Part shown: positions 51,239 through 59,481 of the stretch, in pieces
How the letters are laid out: the number at the start of each line of letters is the position of its first letter
How positions within the stretch are numbered: position 1 is the stretch's first letter
Assembly (NCBI GenBank): GCA_020161845.1
Contig: JAIUNK010000005.1
Span: forward strand, 105,814-169,813
From: Actinomycetota bacterium
GTDB lineage: Bacteria; Actinomycetota; Actinomycetes; Actinomycetales; Dermatophilaceae
Length of the DNA: 64,000 nucleotides
Direction of reading: 5' to 3'
Position numbers and translations under genes: made by a program
Notes under the pieces: model-generated
The model's database searches: none
What the model saw: the letters and a program-made list of their open reading frames with translations, nothing else
What the model was told of the DNA's origin: nothing

Positions 51239-51279
51239 AGTTTAGTCTCTCGCCGTACGAGATATTCGCGAGGCGAGAG
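51239..51279. promoter_or_regulatory. MarR control region with TCTCG dyads
   Basis: CTCTCGCC (51247-51254) and GGCGAGAG (51272-51279) are perfect inverted arms, and inside them TCTCG-N5-CGAGA (51248-51262) forms a smaller dyad like the TCTCG-type sites of MarR regulators. The -10 box TAAACT of the marR gene and the ribosome site of the divergent gene border it. Confidence 0.55.
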
Positions 51280-51287
51280 GAGTTGCC

Positions 51288-51974
51288 GTGAGCACGGTGG
51301 GTGAGAGCGTCGCCGCCCGTACGGCGTCGAACCGGGTGCGAATCGCGGAGCTGTACGACGAGATCCCGGCGGACCGACTCGGAACGGCGAGCCTGTGTGC
51401 CGGTTGGGACCTCCGCACCCTGCTCGGGCACCTGGTGATGCCGCTGGTGATCCCCCCGGCGCGATTGGTCGGGAGCGCGGTACGGCACGGCTCGGTGCAC
51501 CGCGCGTCCGCGGCATTGGCTGCCGAGCTGGGGAGGCGCCCGGTGTCCGAGCTCACCGCGGTGTTGCGAGAGCGTGCCGCGCGGACGGTATGGGCGCCGG
51601 GGGTCGGCCCGATGGGCCAGTTCGTGGACGGCTGCGTGCATCTGCGCGATGCCGCTCGGCCGCTCGGCGCCGACGTCGATGTGCCGCCGCACGACTGGGC
51701 GCTCGTGTTGTCGTGGCTGCCGACCCGCGCGGCGGGTTTGGGGCATGTGCCCCGCGGTCTGTTGACGGGGCTGTCGTGGCACGCGAGCGACGTGGACTTT
51801 CGGCACGGCTCCGGGCCCGAGGTGTGCGGACCCGCCGAGGTCCTCGCCCTGGCGATGACTGGGCGTGCGGTCGTCGTCCCCGAATTGACGGGGAGCGGCG
51901 TGGCCGAACTCCGCGGGCGACTGACGGCGGCCGGGGCGCCAGGTCACGGGAGGGTGGATCCGGCGGGGGATTGA
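51288..51974 (+). CDS. Mycothiol-dependent maleylpyruvate isomerase-family protein (DinB-like)
   Basis: The 228-residue protein matches the DinB/MDMPI metal-binding fold: ASLCAGWDLRTLLGHLVMP holds a Trp and the first His, VDGCVHLRDAARPLG the next His and GLSWHASDVDFRHGSG a later part. These proteins often use mycothiol in isomerisation or thiol transfer. The GTG at 51288 has GAGAGGAG upstream. It is divergent from marR, so probably repressed by it. Confidence 0.82.
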   Translation: MSTVGESVAARTASNRVRIAELYDEIPADRLGTASLCAGWDLRTLLGHLVMPLVIPPARLVGSAVRHGSVHRASAALAAELGRRPVSELTAVLRERAARTVWAPGVGPMGQFVDGCVHLRDAARPLGADVDVPPHDWALVLSWLPTRAAGLGHVPRGLLTGLSWHASDVDFRHGSGPEVCGPAEVLALAMTGRAVVVPELTGSGVAELRGRLTAAGAPGHGRVDPAGD

Positions 51975-52347
51975 GGCTGGCCCGGCCTGCTGCGGCGCAG
52001 ACCGAGCAGCAGCAGGAGGCCCCAGATCAGGAAGAGGGGGTCCCATAGCCAGGCGTGCCCGATCATGGCGGCGCGGTCTTGCGGGCCGTCACCCAGCAGG
52101 CCGGCCAGCGCGAGGTTGGCGAGCACACAGTTCGCCCCGCCCCAGACCACCAGGACGACGGCGGCCAGCCACGTCACTGCGCGGGTGATAGCCAGGTGCC
52201 ACCGAGCATCCAGTACGCGCTGATCGTCGCGTGCACCAGCCCCGGAATGGCCGCCACCGCGAACCATGGCCGCCCACCGCCACGGACGTCGTACGTCACC
52301 GCCCCCACCGCCCCCGGCCGTGCCCCGCCGGACCCCGTACGTTCCAT
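51944..52347 (-). pseudogene. Decayed DUF3995-type membrane protein
   Basis: From the ATG at 52347 one frame encodes MERTGSGGARPGAVGAV then AAIPGLVHATISAYWMLGGTWL, the DUF3995 opening, and meets a TGA within about 57 codons. A second frame continues with AVTWLAAVVLVVWGGANCVL and HAWLWDPLFLIWGLLLLLGLRR to the stop at 51944. The two halves account for the ends of the family with the middle deleted and the frame changed. It overlaps the end of the preceding convergent gene by 31 nt. Confidence 0.78.
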
Positions 52348-52373
52348 GCCGCCAGGCTCCCAGGCTCACTGGG

Positions 52374-54026
52374 TCAGAACGGTGGTGGGCCGGGGTCGGG
52401 CGGGGGTGTCGAGCCATCGGTGCCGCTGGCGGGCGGTCGGCCGTCCAGCGTCGCGTCGGGGGACTCGCCGGTGTCGGGGTCGCTGTATCGGTGCGGTTCG
52501 GTGGTGTAGCGGCGACCCGTCTGGGTGGACCAGGTCAGGGGGCCGTTGGCATTGGTGACGGCGTTGGCGGTAGTGCCGTCGGCGGTGTCGGCGTCGGCGG
52601 TGGTGGTCATCCCTCCAGGCGCGGTGGCGGGCGACCAGTGGCCGCTCGTGTGGTGGCCGTGGTGGCGGCGGCAGTGCGCGGCGAGGTTGGTGGTGGAGGT
52701 CTCGCCCCCGTCGGCGAACGGTCGCACGTGATCCAGGTCGCCGGTGGTGGCGGGGCTGGTGCAGCCGGGGGCGCGGCAGCGGTGGTCGCGGGCGGTGATG
52801 AACCGAGCCATCGCGGCCGTGGGCCGGTAGCACGGTGTCGACAGTTCGAGGGCCTGGCCGGTGCGGGGGTCGGTGATCAGGCGGGCCCAGACCGAGCCTG
52901 CGCGCACGGCGAGGTCTCGGGTCAGGTCGGCGGGGAGGTAGCCCCAGCCGACCAGTTCGCCAGGCTCGCTGGTGAGGCCGAGCAGGCTGCTGAGGGGAAC
53001 GATGACAGTGGCGTGGGCGTCGGGGAGACCTCCGGGGTAGGCCGCCCGCAGCGCGGCCCCGGTCGTGTCGCCGGTCGTGTCGCCGGTGGTGTGGCTGGCG
53101 TGATCAGGGGCCGGTGGAGTGCACGGTGCGGTGCGACGTGGGGCCGGGTCCGTGGTGTCGCACAGCGCCGGGCTATGACCGTGCAGGAGCAGGTCGAGGC
53201 CGATGTCGGCGCGCAGCTGGGCCAGGGTGCGGGGGTCCCCCGCGTGGCGGAGTCGTCGGGCGAGCCGGTCGAGGCGGTCGTGGGCGGCGGTGACGCGTTC
53301 GGTGCTGCCGCCGATCCCGAGAGTCGCCGTGTCGTCGTCGCCCAGGCGGACGGAGGTGTCGCGGCGGCCGAGGGCTTCGGCGCGGCGAACTCGCCCGGGG
53401 ATGCGCTTCTTGAGTTCCTTGGCGAGGCGATCGGCGATCAGGCGGGGGCTGGGGGTGGTGCCGTCGCGGGTGGGACGCAGTACGGCACTGGCGACGTCGT
53501 TGGCCTGGTCGGCCGGCAGCGGCGTGCAGCCGGTGATGATCGTGCGGGCGCGCCACCAGCCGATCTGCCCAGTGGTCAGCGCAGCCAGCGCGCTCGTGGT
53601 GCGGTCCGGTTCGCGGCGGGCGAGCACGCCGGTTTCGGCGCGGGCGGTGGCATCGCCCCGGGCCAAGCCGGTGGCCAGGCAGATTTCGTCGATGATCGAG
53701 GTGCGGGCGTGAGTCATGGTCTGAGCGCGTTCGGTGGCGGTGGCGCCGTAGTGGTTCAGGTCGGCGCGGGTCCGGTCCTCGCTCCAGGACAGCAGGGCCC
53801 CCGCCGCGGTGACGGAGAGCCGGTCCAGCCAGGCCTTGGCGGCCTCGACCTCGGCCAGCACGGAGATCACCTCGTCGGCGCTGTCGATGTCATCGAGCGC
53901 GATCGTCATCGTGGGCGGCCTGGTGCGACGCAGTTCGCTAAGGCGGGCGCGGACGTCCGGCAGCGAGCCGGGCCGGGTCGCGCACTGCGCCACGGGCAGA
54001 CCCGCGACGATGTTCGGATCGCCCAC
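52374..54026 (-). CDS. DUF222 protein with C-terminal HNH endonuclease domain (13E12 type)
   Basis: The 550-residue protein has a DUF222 domain (about 25-300, with VLAEVEAAKAWLDRLSVTAA and TSIIDEICLATGLARGDATARAE), a variable linker and an HNH domain near 430-475: CRAPGCTSPATTGDLDHV, then TSTTNLAAHCRRHHG. This architecture is repeated many times in actinobacterial genomes and is presumed to cut DNA, though its biology is unknown. The GTG at 54026 follows GGGGGAGG; an ATG 81 nt upstream opens a run without family likeness. The C-terminus is Pro/Asp/Thr-rich. Confidence 0.85.
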   Translation of the reverse strand: MGDPNIVAGLPVAQCATRPGSLPDVRARLSELRRTRPPTMTIALDDIDSADEVISVLAEVEAAKAWLDRLSVTAAGALLSWSEDRTRADLNHYGATATERAQTMTHARTSIIDEICLATGLARGDATARAETGVLARREPDRTTSALAALTTGQIGWWRARTIITGCTPLPADQANDVASAVLRPTRDGTTPSPRLIADRLAKELKKRIPGRVRRAEALGRRDTSVRLGDDDTATLGIGGSTERVTAAHDRLDRLARRLRHAGDPRTLAQLRADIGLDLLLHGHSPALCDTTDPAPRRTAPCTPPAPDHASHTTGDTTGDTTGAALRAAYPGGLPDAHATVIVPLSSLLGLTSEPGELVGWGYLPADLTRDLAVRAGSVWARLITDPRTGQALELSTPCYRPTAAMARFITARDHRCRAPGCTSPATTGDLDHVRPFADGGETSTTNLAAHCRRHHGHHTSGHWSPATAPGGMTTTADADTADGTTANAVTNANGPLTWSTQTGRRYTTEPHRYSDPDTGESPDATLDGRPPASGTDGSTPPPDPGPPPF

Positions 54027-54286
54027 CACACCTCCCCCGTCTTCGCATTCATGTGCTATGTGCACGATATCGCACCGAGGAGAGCAAATGCAATATGCGT
54101 TCGACACAATGACACGAGGTCTCCTGACAGTCAGTCGCCGTCCTGACTCGCGCGGTCGAGCCCCGTCAAACGTGTTGTCACTGGCTGCGACATGCAGACA
54201 GGAGGCCCCTTCGCCACGACGGCGTCCTGACGGGTGACGGCTCTGTTTCCACGGCCAAAGCCTGAATAATTATCACGGATGGGCGC

Positions 54287-55102
54287 TTAGTCGCTGCGCG
54301 CATGAATGGCCGCGATGGTCCGGGCCAGCACCGTGGTCAGCGGCGTCGGCGCCAGACCGAAGCGCTGCTGCGCCGCCGTACTGTCGAGCACGAACGGCCG
54401 CTCGAACTGGTGCCGCGTCTCCCGGAGCGCGCCCAGCAGCGGCACGACCGGGCCGAGGCCGGTGACCACCCCCCGCGGAAGCACGCGCAGCCGGCCCAGC
54501 GGCCGATCGGTGATCGCCTGAACCTGGTCGAGGACGTCCGCCACGGTGACCGGGTCGGCGGTGGGCACATGCCAGGCCCGGCCGTAGTCCGACTCCTGCT
54601 CGCTGCGGGCCAACCGCGCCACCAGCGCGGCCACGTCGCCGTCGTACGTCCAGGAATGCGGCACGTCGCGGCGGCCCATCGGCAGGTACGCCGTGCGACC
54701 GCGCAGCAGCGGCGCCAGGATCATGCCCCCGAGCAGGCTGGAGGACAGCGTCTCCGGGCCGAGGTAGTCGCTGGCGCGCACCTCGACCGCCCGCAGCCGT
54801 CCGGCGCGGTGCCGATCCAGGGCGTCGGCCCACATCCGGGCCCGTACGGCGCCCTTCGGCCCGGTCGGGGCGATGGGGGTCGCCTCGGTCATCGGGGCGG
54901 TGACCTGCCCGTAGAGGTAGAGATTCGACACCGTGACCAGCCGTGCGCCGGCCTCCTCGGCGGCATTCAGGATCGCAGCGGCCAGCGGTGGCCAGTCGCG
55001 CTCCCAGCGCGTATAGGAGGCGGGGTTGACGGCGTTGATCACGCTGGTCGCCCCGCTGACCAACGCCCCGAGCGCGGCCCCATCGCCGACGTCCAGCGCC
55101 AC
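54287..55102 (-). pseudogene. NAD-dependent epimerase/dehydratase missing its NAD-binding start
   Basis: The 271-codon frame aligns with extended short-chain dehydrogenases from about their third strand on: VALDVGDGAALGALVSGATSVINAVNP, LVTVSNLYLYGQV, EVRASDYLGPE and HSWTYDGDVAALV. The N-terminal Rossmann beta-alpha-beta with GxxGxxG is absent; the frame upstream reaches a TGA about 50 nt earlier with no such motif. It is divergent from a TetR gene that also lacks its start. The truncated protein should not bind NAD normally, so it is scored as a pseudogene, but expression of a shortened form is possible. Confidence 0.65.
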
Positions 55103-55158
55103 TCGACGTACCGAACCCGTCGCGGACCCAGGCAGCCCCGCGTCGGTGCCGGGTCAGC

Positions 55159-55791
55159 GTGGGGGCGGCAGCGCTGTCGGTCCGTCAGGTGGCTCGGGAC
55201 CTGGGGATGGCCAGTTCGGCGGTGTACCGCTATGTCGCCAGCCGGGACGACCTGCTGACCAGGCTGATCGTGCAGTCGTACGACGAGCTGGGCGAGCACG
55301 TCGAGCAGGCCGAGGCGGCGGTCGCCCGCGCGGACCTGCGCGATCGGTGGTTCGCGGTGGGGCACGCGACCCGCCGGTGGGCGCTGGCCCATCCGCACGA
55401 CTGGGCGCTGCTCTACGGCTCGCCGGTGCCGGGATACGCCGCGCCCGCCCAGCAGACCATCGGCCCTGGCACCCGGGTCCAGGTGGTGCTGATGAGACTG
55501 CTGGCGGACATCGTGGCGCAGGGTCGAGCAGCGCCAGCGCAGCGGCGACCCCGGCCGGTGCCGGTCCTGGTGGAGTTTGGCGCGGGGGTCGGCGAAGCGC
55601 TCGGCGTCGAGCCGGATGGGGTGCCGGCTGACCTGGCCGTGGCCGGCGTCACGGCGTGGATGATGCTCATCGGGGCTGTGAACAGCGAAGTCTTCGGCTA
55701 TCTCGGCGAGGGCGGTGAAGACGCTGAGGCCGTCGGCGCCGCACTGTTCGACTACACCATCAGTGCCGCCGTGGCCCTGCTGCTGCGGTAG
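55159..55791 (+). pseudogene. TetR-family regulator missing the first helix
   Basis: The frame begins within the usual helix 2 of the TetR domain: GAAALSVRQVARDLGMASSAVYRYVASRDDLLTRLIVQSY, followed by a C-terminal WHG-like domain (YGSPVPGYAAP, GVEPDGVPADLAVAGVTAWMMLIGAVNSEVFGYL). The first 20-25 residues needed for helix 1 are not found in any frame upstream. It lies 57 nt from the similarly truncated divergent epimerase. Translation from the GTG at 55159 is possible, giving 210 residues. Confidence 0.6.
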
Positions 55792-55825
55792 CTGACGACC
55801 GAGGGGCGGCGTGGCCGGCGCGCTG

Positions 55826-56938
55826 TCAGGCGTCGAGTTCGATGGCTGTCGCCACGGCGGTCGACGCCGTGGTTGCTGCGGAACGGTTGGCCTCACCGGT
55901 GCGCCGCTGCGAATCCACCGCGACGTCGGCGAACTTGATGACGTGTTCGCCGCCGTGAGCCACGGCCCGTGCCCACGCCTCGTCCGCCGTCTCCGTCGTC
56001 TTCAGGCCCTCGCGCGGCGCATCGGAGGCGGGCCGGTAGCAGGCCACGACTGCGCAGGTCGCCGCCCATGCGGCGTCGACGGAGGCGAGCGCCAGGTGCT
56101 GTGGGAGTGCGGGCAGGGCACGGGCGACCGCGGCCGGCGCTGTTGCGGCGTGCACGAGCATGGTTGCGTTGCCGTGCGCCCACCGGGGGTAGGCGGCAAT
56201 CGCGGCGTCGCTGATCGCGTGCATCTCCGCGAGCGGATCGGCCGGGTCGTGGGGCGCGCGTACGGCGGCGACGGCGTCGCCCCACCCCGGGGTGTGCGGC
56301 AGTTGGGCCAATCGACTCCGGATCCCGTGCCGCTGGCTCGCGATGCGGGGCACCGTGGCCAGGGCACTTGCTCGATCGAGCTGGCCCGCGGGCGCCAGTG
56401 ACGGGGTGGGTTGCCAGCGGGCGGCCCAGTACGCCAAAGCATGCGCGAGTTCGTGGCGCCGGGGTTCGGTGTCGGCGGCGCGAAGGGCCTGTACGGCGTG
56501 GCCGACGCGAATGACTCCATGGGTGGCGCCCGCGGCGATACCCGGCAACAGGCGAGGCCACCACGTGACGAGCACGTGCTGCCAGGGTTCCTCGGCGACG
56601 GCCCGGAGCATGAACTCGATCCAGTCGCCGCTGCGCACCGGGTCGCCCAGGGGGTCGCGCCAGGCCTCGGAGTCGATGGGGCTGATGCCCCGGGGCCGCT
56701 CGTCGAGCCGCGAGATGTAGCCGTCGCTCCACGAGTGCACGTGGCGCTCGGCTCCGCGGCGGCTCAGAGCTTCGATGACCATCGGGCCATGGTTGCTGAG
56801 CCAGCCTTGGCGTTCGGGTCCGGTCGCGTGAAAGCGCAGCAGTGCCTCGTCGTACGCGCCTTCGCGGGCGCCCTCGGCGGCCGAGGCGTGGGGATCGGTG
56901 GAGCTGGCGGGGTGTTGCGGTGCGCGTGTTTCGGTCAT
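55826..56938 (-). CDS. Questin-oxidase-family protein (DUF4243)
   Basis: The 370-residue protein belongs to the questin oxidase family, named for the fungal enzyme that opens the anthraquinone ring of questin by a Baeyer-Villiger-type reaction. Recognisable stretches include ERQGWLSNHGPMVIEAL, LVTWWPRLLPGIAAGATHGVIRVGHAVQAL, LAHALAYWAARWQ and HVIKFADVAVDS. The promoter is a MerR-type one with a SoxR box in a 19-bp spacer, and the ATG lies 7 nt after the -10 box. With the divergent soxR this suggests a quinone- or redox-cycler-induced oxygenase. The real substrate is unknown. Confidence 0.82.
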   Translation of the reverse strand: MTETRAPQHPASSTDPHASAAEGAREGAYDEALLRFHATGPERQGWLSNHGPMVIEALSRRGAERHVHSWSDGYISRLDERPRGISPIDSEAWRDPLGDPVRSGDWIEFMLRAVAEEPWQHVLVTWWPRLLPGIAAGATHGVIRVGHAVQALRAADTEPRRHELAHALAYWAARWQPTPSLAPAGQLDRASALATVPRIASQRHGIRSRLAQLPHTPGWGDAVAAVRAPHDPADPLAEMHAISDAAIAAYPRWAHGNATMLVHAATAPAAVARALPALPQHLALASVDAAWAATCAVVACYRPASDAPREGLKTTETADEAWARAVAHGGEHVIKFADVAVDSQRRTGEANRSAATTASTAVATAIELDA

Positions 56939-56945
56939 GCTGGTT

Positions 56946-56976
56946 ATCCAATGATGTCAAGTGGACTTGAGGTCAA
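56946..56976 (-). promoter_or_regulatory. SoxR-dependent promoter with 19-bp spacer
   Basis: On the minus strand TTGACC (56976-56971), a 19-bp spacer and TTGGAT (56951-56946) lead to the ATG at 56938 after 7 nt. The spacer contains TCAAGT-GG-ACTTGA (56957-56970), matching the SoxR box CCTCAAGT-N2-ACTTGAGG well. The lengthened spacer with a central dyad is the hallmark of MerR-family activation. Confidence 0.8.
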
Positions 56977-57435
56977 GTGTCTCTTAACGCACGGGATCTG
57001 CTCTCGATCGGAGAGGTCGCACGCCGCGCCGGCATCGCCCCGTCGGCGCTGCGCCACTACGAGTCCCTCGGCCTGATCGCGAGCCACCGCACGGCGGGGG
57101 ACCGGCGCCGCTACGAGCGCAGCGTGTTGCGCCGAATCGCCACGATCCGGGCGGGGCAGCGAGTGGGCCTGTCCCTGGACGAGATTCGCGCGACGTTCGC
57201 GGGGCTCGAACCCCATCAGGCCCCCACGCGCCAGCAGTGGCGGCGGATTTCGGCGCGCTGGCAGCCGGCGCTGACGCAGCGGATTCGCGAGCTCGAGCAG
57301 GTCCGGGACAACCTGTCGAACTGCGTCGGCTGTGGCTGCCTGTCGATGCGTCAGTGCGCGCTGTTCAACCCCGACGACGGGCTCGCGGCTTCAGGCCGGG
57401 CCGGCGCCCGTCGGCTCTTCCCCAGCGACGACTGA
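56977..57435 (+). CDS. soxR: Redox-sensitive transcriptional activator SoxR
   Basis: The 152-residue MerR-family protein has the winged helix LLSIGEVARRAGIAPSALRHYESLGLIASHRTAGDRRRYERS and a dimerisation coil. The 2Fe-2S cluster motif is CVGCGCLSMRQC (C-x2-C-x-C-x5-C), exactly the SoxR arrangement. SoxR is activated when redox-cycling compounds oxidise the cluster. The GTG at 56977 is the earliest reasonable start and abuts the SoxR box. It is divergent from the questin-oxidase-like gene. Confidence 0.94.
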   Translation: MSLNARDLLSIGEVARRAGIAPSALRHYESLGLIASHRTAGDRRRYERSVLRRIATIRAGQRVGLSLDEIRATFAGLEPHQAPTRQQWRRISARWQPALTQRIRELEQVRDNLSNCVGCGCLSMRQCALFNPDDGLAASGRAGARRLFPSDD

Positions 57436-57511
57436 GCGAGGCCAGCCCCGCCGTACAGTCGCTTGCGCTGGTCGCGCGGGATTGACGCGACCGAGGGCTA
57501 CCGGTCCTGTC

Positions 57512-58534
57512 TCAAAGCCGGCGGTAGCGGTCCGCCAGGTTGGGGTCGCTCAGCCACCACGGCTGGTCCGCCGCCGGTGTGCCCTGGTCGGCGTCCGCCC
57601 CGTCGAGCGGGAGCGGCTGTTCAGGCGATGACGCCACGCCAGGGGCTGGAGCGTCGACGCCCGGCCGCCGAATCGCGGTCTGGGCCTGGGCGGCACGCCG
57701 GGCATCGTCGTCGGCGTCCGCGAGCCGGGTCTGCACCGCATCGACCCGCATCCACGCCACCACCGCCCCGAACAGCACTGGCAATCCCACCGCCTCGGCG
57801 ACGCAGAGCAAGATCGCCCCGGCCAGGGCCTGGTCGGCCATCACCTTCGCCGACGAAGTCTCGATCGCCGGGCGCCACAGGGGGCTGGCGGCGGTCATGA
57901 TCACGATGCCGGCGATGGCATCCGCGACGCCATCCAGCGCCGCCAGCCCCACCCGGACGGGCGGAGTACACCACCGCGGCAGCAGCTCGGCCGCCTCCCC
58001 GAGCAGCGGCAGCACGAACGACACCCCCACGGCGAGCAGGATGAGGTAGGTCGCCTCCCGGGACGCAGCGGAGTCCACCGTCGCCTGGTACCACCCGGTC
58101 AGGAACAGCGCGAGGGTGACCGTGGCGGCCATCACGGCGCTGAAACCCGGGTACGCCGCGATCCGCAAGACAGGTGAGCGCAGCGCGGCGGCCAACGCAG
58201 CACGGACGCGCGGCGCCTCGACGGCCTGGATGAGGGTCACCGGCCGACCCAGCGCCAGGCCCGTAGGTGCCACCGCGACGAGGAGGGCCGCCTGCCACGC
58301 CCCCGCCTGCAGGCTGACTCGCCGCAGCTCGCCGAGACCGGAACAGGTGGCGACGAGCACGGGCAGTACGCCGGCCACGACGTACAACACGGCGTCGATG
58401 ACCCGCGCCCGGTGGCCCGCGGCCCGGGCGGATCGCCACGCCCAGGCGTAGCCGACCAGCAAGGCGATCGTCGCGATCAGGCCCGTCGGGGAGAACGCCG
58501 GCGTGGCCACCGCCGACCAGGTGAGCGCGTCCAC
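57512..58534 (-). CDS. CtaG-like (Caa3_CtaG) membrane protein lacking the usual histidines
   Basis: The 340-residue protein has eight to nine hydrophobic segments and a hydrophilic tail ending QPWWLSDPNLADRYRR. The arrangement APTGLALGRPVTL, LRSPVLRIAAYPGF and DQALAGAILLCVAEAVGLPVLFGAVVAWMRVD follows actinobacterial CtaG cytochrome oxidase assembly proteins. However, the His-rich QH and H-x-HF motifs expected in the central helices are replaced (for example LQAGAWQAA), so copper handling is doubtful. TAGCGT (58547-58542) lies 7 nt before the GTG. Family assignment is by pattern and moderately sure. Confidence 0.62.
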   Translation of the reverse strand: MDALTWSAVATPAFSPTGLIATIALLVGYAWAWRSARAAGHRARVIDAVLYVVAGVLPVLVATCSGLGELRRVSLQAGAWQAALLVAVAPTGLALGRPVTLIQAVEAPRVRAALAAALRSPVLRIAAYPGFSAVMAATVTLALFLTGWYQATVDSAASREATYLILLAVGVSFVLPLLGEAAELLPRWCTPPVRVGLAALDGVADAIAGIVIMTAASPLWRPAIETSSAKVMADQALAGAILLCVAEAVGLPVLFGAVVAWMRVDAVQTRLADADDDARRAAQAQTAIRRPGVDAPAPGVASSPEQPLPLDGADADQGTPAADQPWWLSDPNLADRYRRL

Positions 58535-58620
58535 GCTTCGGACGCTAGCACCGGACCTGAAGCTGACCTGGCCCAGCGCGCGACGAAGAACAGAGGCGAC
58601 GCGTCAGCGCAGCGCGCATC

Positions 58621-59361
58621 TCATGACGAGAGCAGGACGAACGCGAGAGGTACGCCGTTGGCCAGCGCGTGCGCGAGGAACCCCGGCAGAAAATTGCCCG
58701 TACGTCGATAGAGCAGCGTGAGGATCACCGAGAAGGTGACGAATCCGGGGATGAGCAGGAGCTGATCTGGGTGCCCGTCGAGCCAGCCCACGACGACATG
58801 CTGCAGGGCGAACACCAGCCCCGTCGCCACGTGTGCGACAGGCACGTTGACGCGTTCGAGCAGGCGGAACAGGCCGTACCGGTAGCTCACTTCCTCCTCG
58901 AAGGGGCCCACGACGACGAAGAGAAGGTATAGCCAGGGTTGCGCGCGAAGCTGCTCCATCCCGCCGGCGGTGTTGAGGTTGGTCAGGGGTACGCCGAGTG
59001 CCGCCCCGATCATGGGCTGAAGGATGCCCTGCACCAGCACATTGGCCAGGGCGACTAGGACGACGAAGGTGACGAGTCCGGTCGCCACGATCCGGCCCGG
59101 CCGTCGCGCCGAACCGCGGAAGGCGTCACCGATCGGTCGCCAGAGCAGCGGCAGGAGCACGATCCACAGCGGCAGCGCGAAGGGCAGCAGCCGGAACCAC
59201 ATCAGCAGCATCAGCACCCAGAACACGCCGACGCACCAGGCCTCCCAGCGGCCGAAGCGTTCGTCGTATCCCCGCCCAGCCTCGCCGTACCACCGCCGCA
59301 CCCTGCCCCGGCTGTCCCACCGTCGCACCCGGCCCCCGCCGGCGCGCCCGCGACCACCCAT
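58621..59361 (-). CDS. CPBP-family intramembrane glutamic endopeptidase
   Basis: The 246-residue protein has a basic Gly/Arg N-terminus and about seven hydrophobic segments. The CPBP (Abi/Rce1) motifs are visible: EEEVSYRYGLF (E-E-x3-R, near 155), a His in VFALQHVVVG (near 180) and HALAN near the C-terminus. Such proteases process prenylated proteins or bacteriocin-related peptides. TACGGT (59374-59369) lies 7 nt before the ATG at 59361, which sets the start 45 nt downstream of a longer in-frame start. Confidence 0.85.
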   Translation of the reverse strand: MGGRGRAGGGRVRRWDSRGRVRRWYGEAGRGYDERFGRWEAWCVGVFWVLMLLMWFRLLPFALPLWIVLLPLLWRPIGDAFRGSARRPGRIVATGLVTFVVLVALANVLVQGILQPMIGAALGVPLTNLNTAGGMEQLRAQPWLYLLFVVVGPFEEEVSYRYGLFRLLERVNVPVAHVATGLVFALQHVVVGWLDGHPDQLLLIPGFVTFSVILTLLYRRTGNFLPGFLAHALANGVPLAFVLLSS

Positions 59362-59481
59362 AACAGCGACCGTACAGCGCCGCCCCGCACACCGGTCAGT
59401 TCCCACCTGACAAGGGCCGATCGCCTGGTCTCGCCCGGGCGTACCCGCCGGAGGCTGGTCAGGAGGTTCTAGCGGGGCCTT

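Noticed and set aside
52374-54026. DUF222/HNH gene as a group II intron or IS endonuclease
   Set aside because: There is no reverse transcriptase domain, no flanking repeats and the DUF222 architecture is a stand-alone actinobacterial family.
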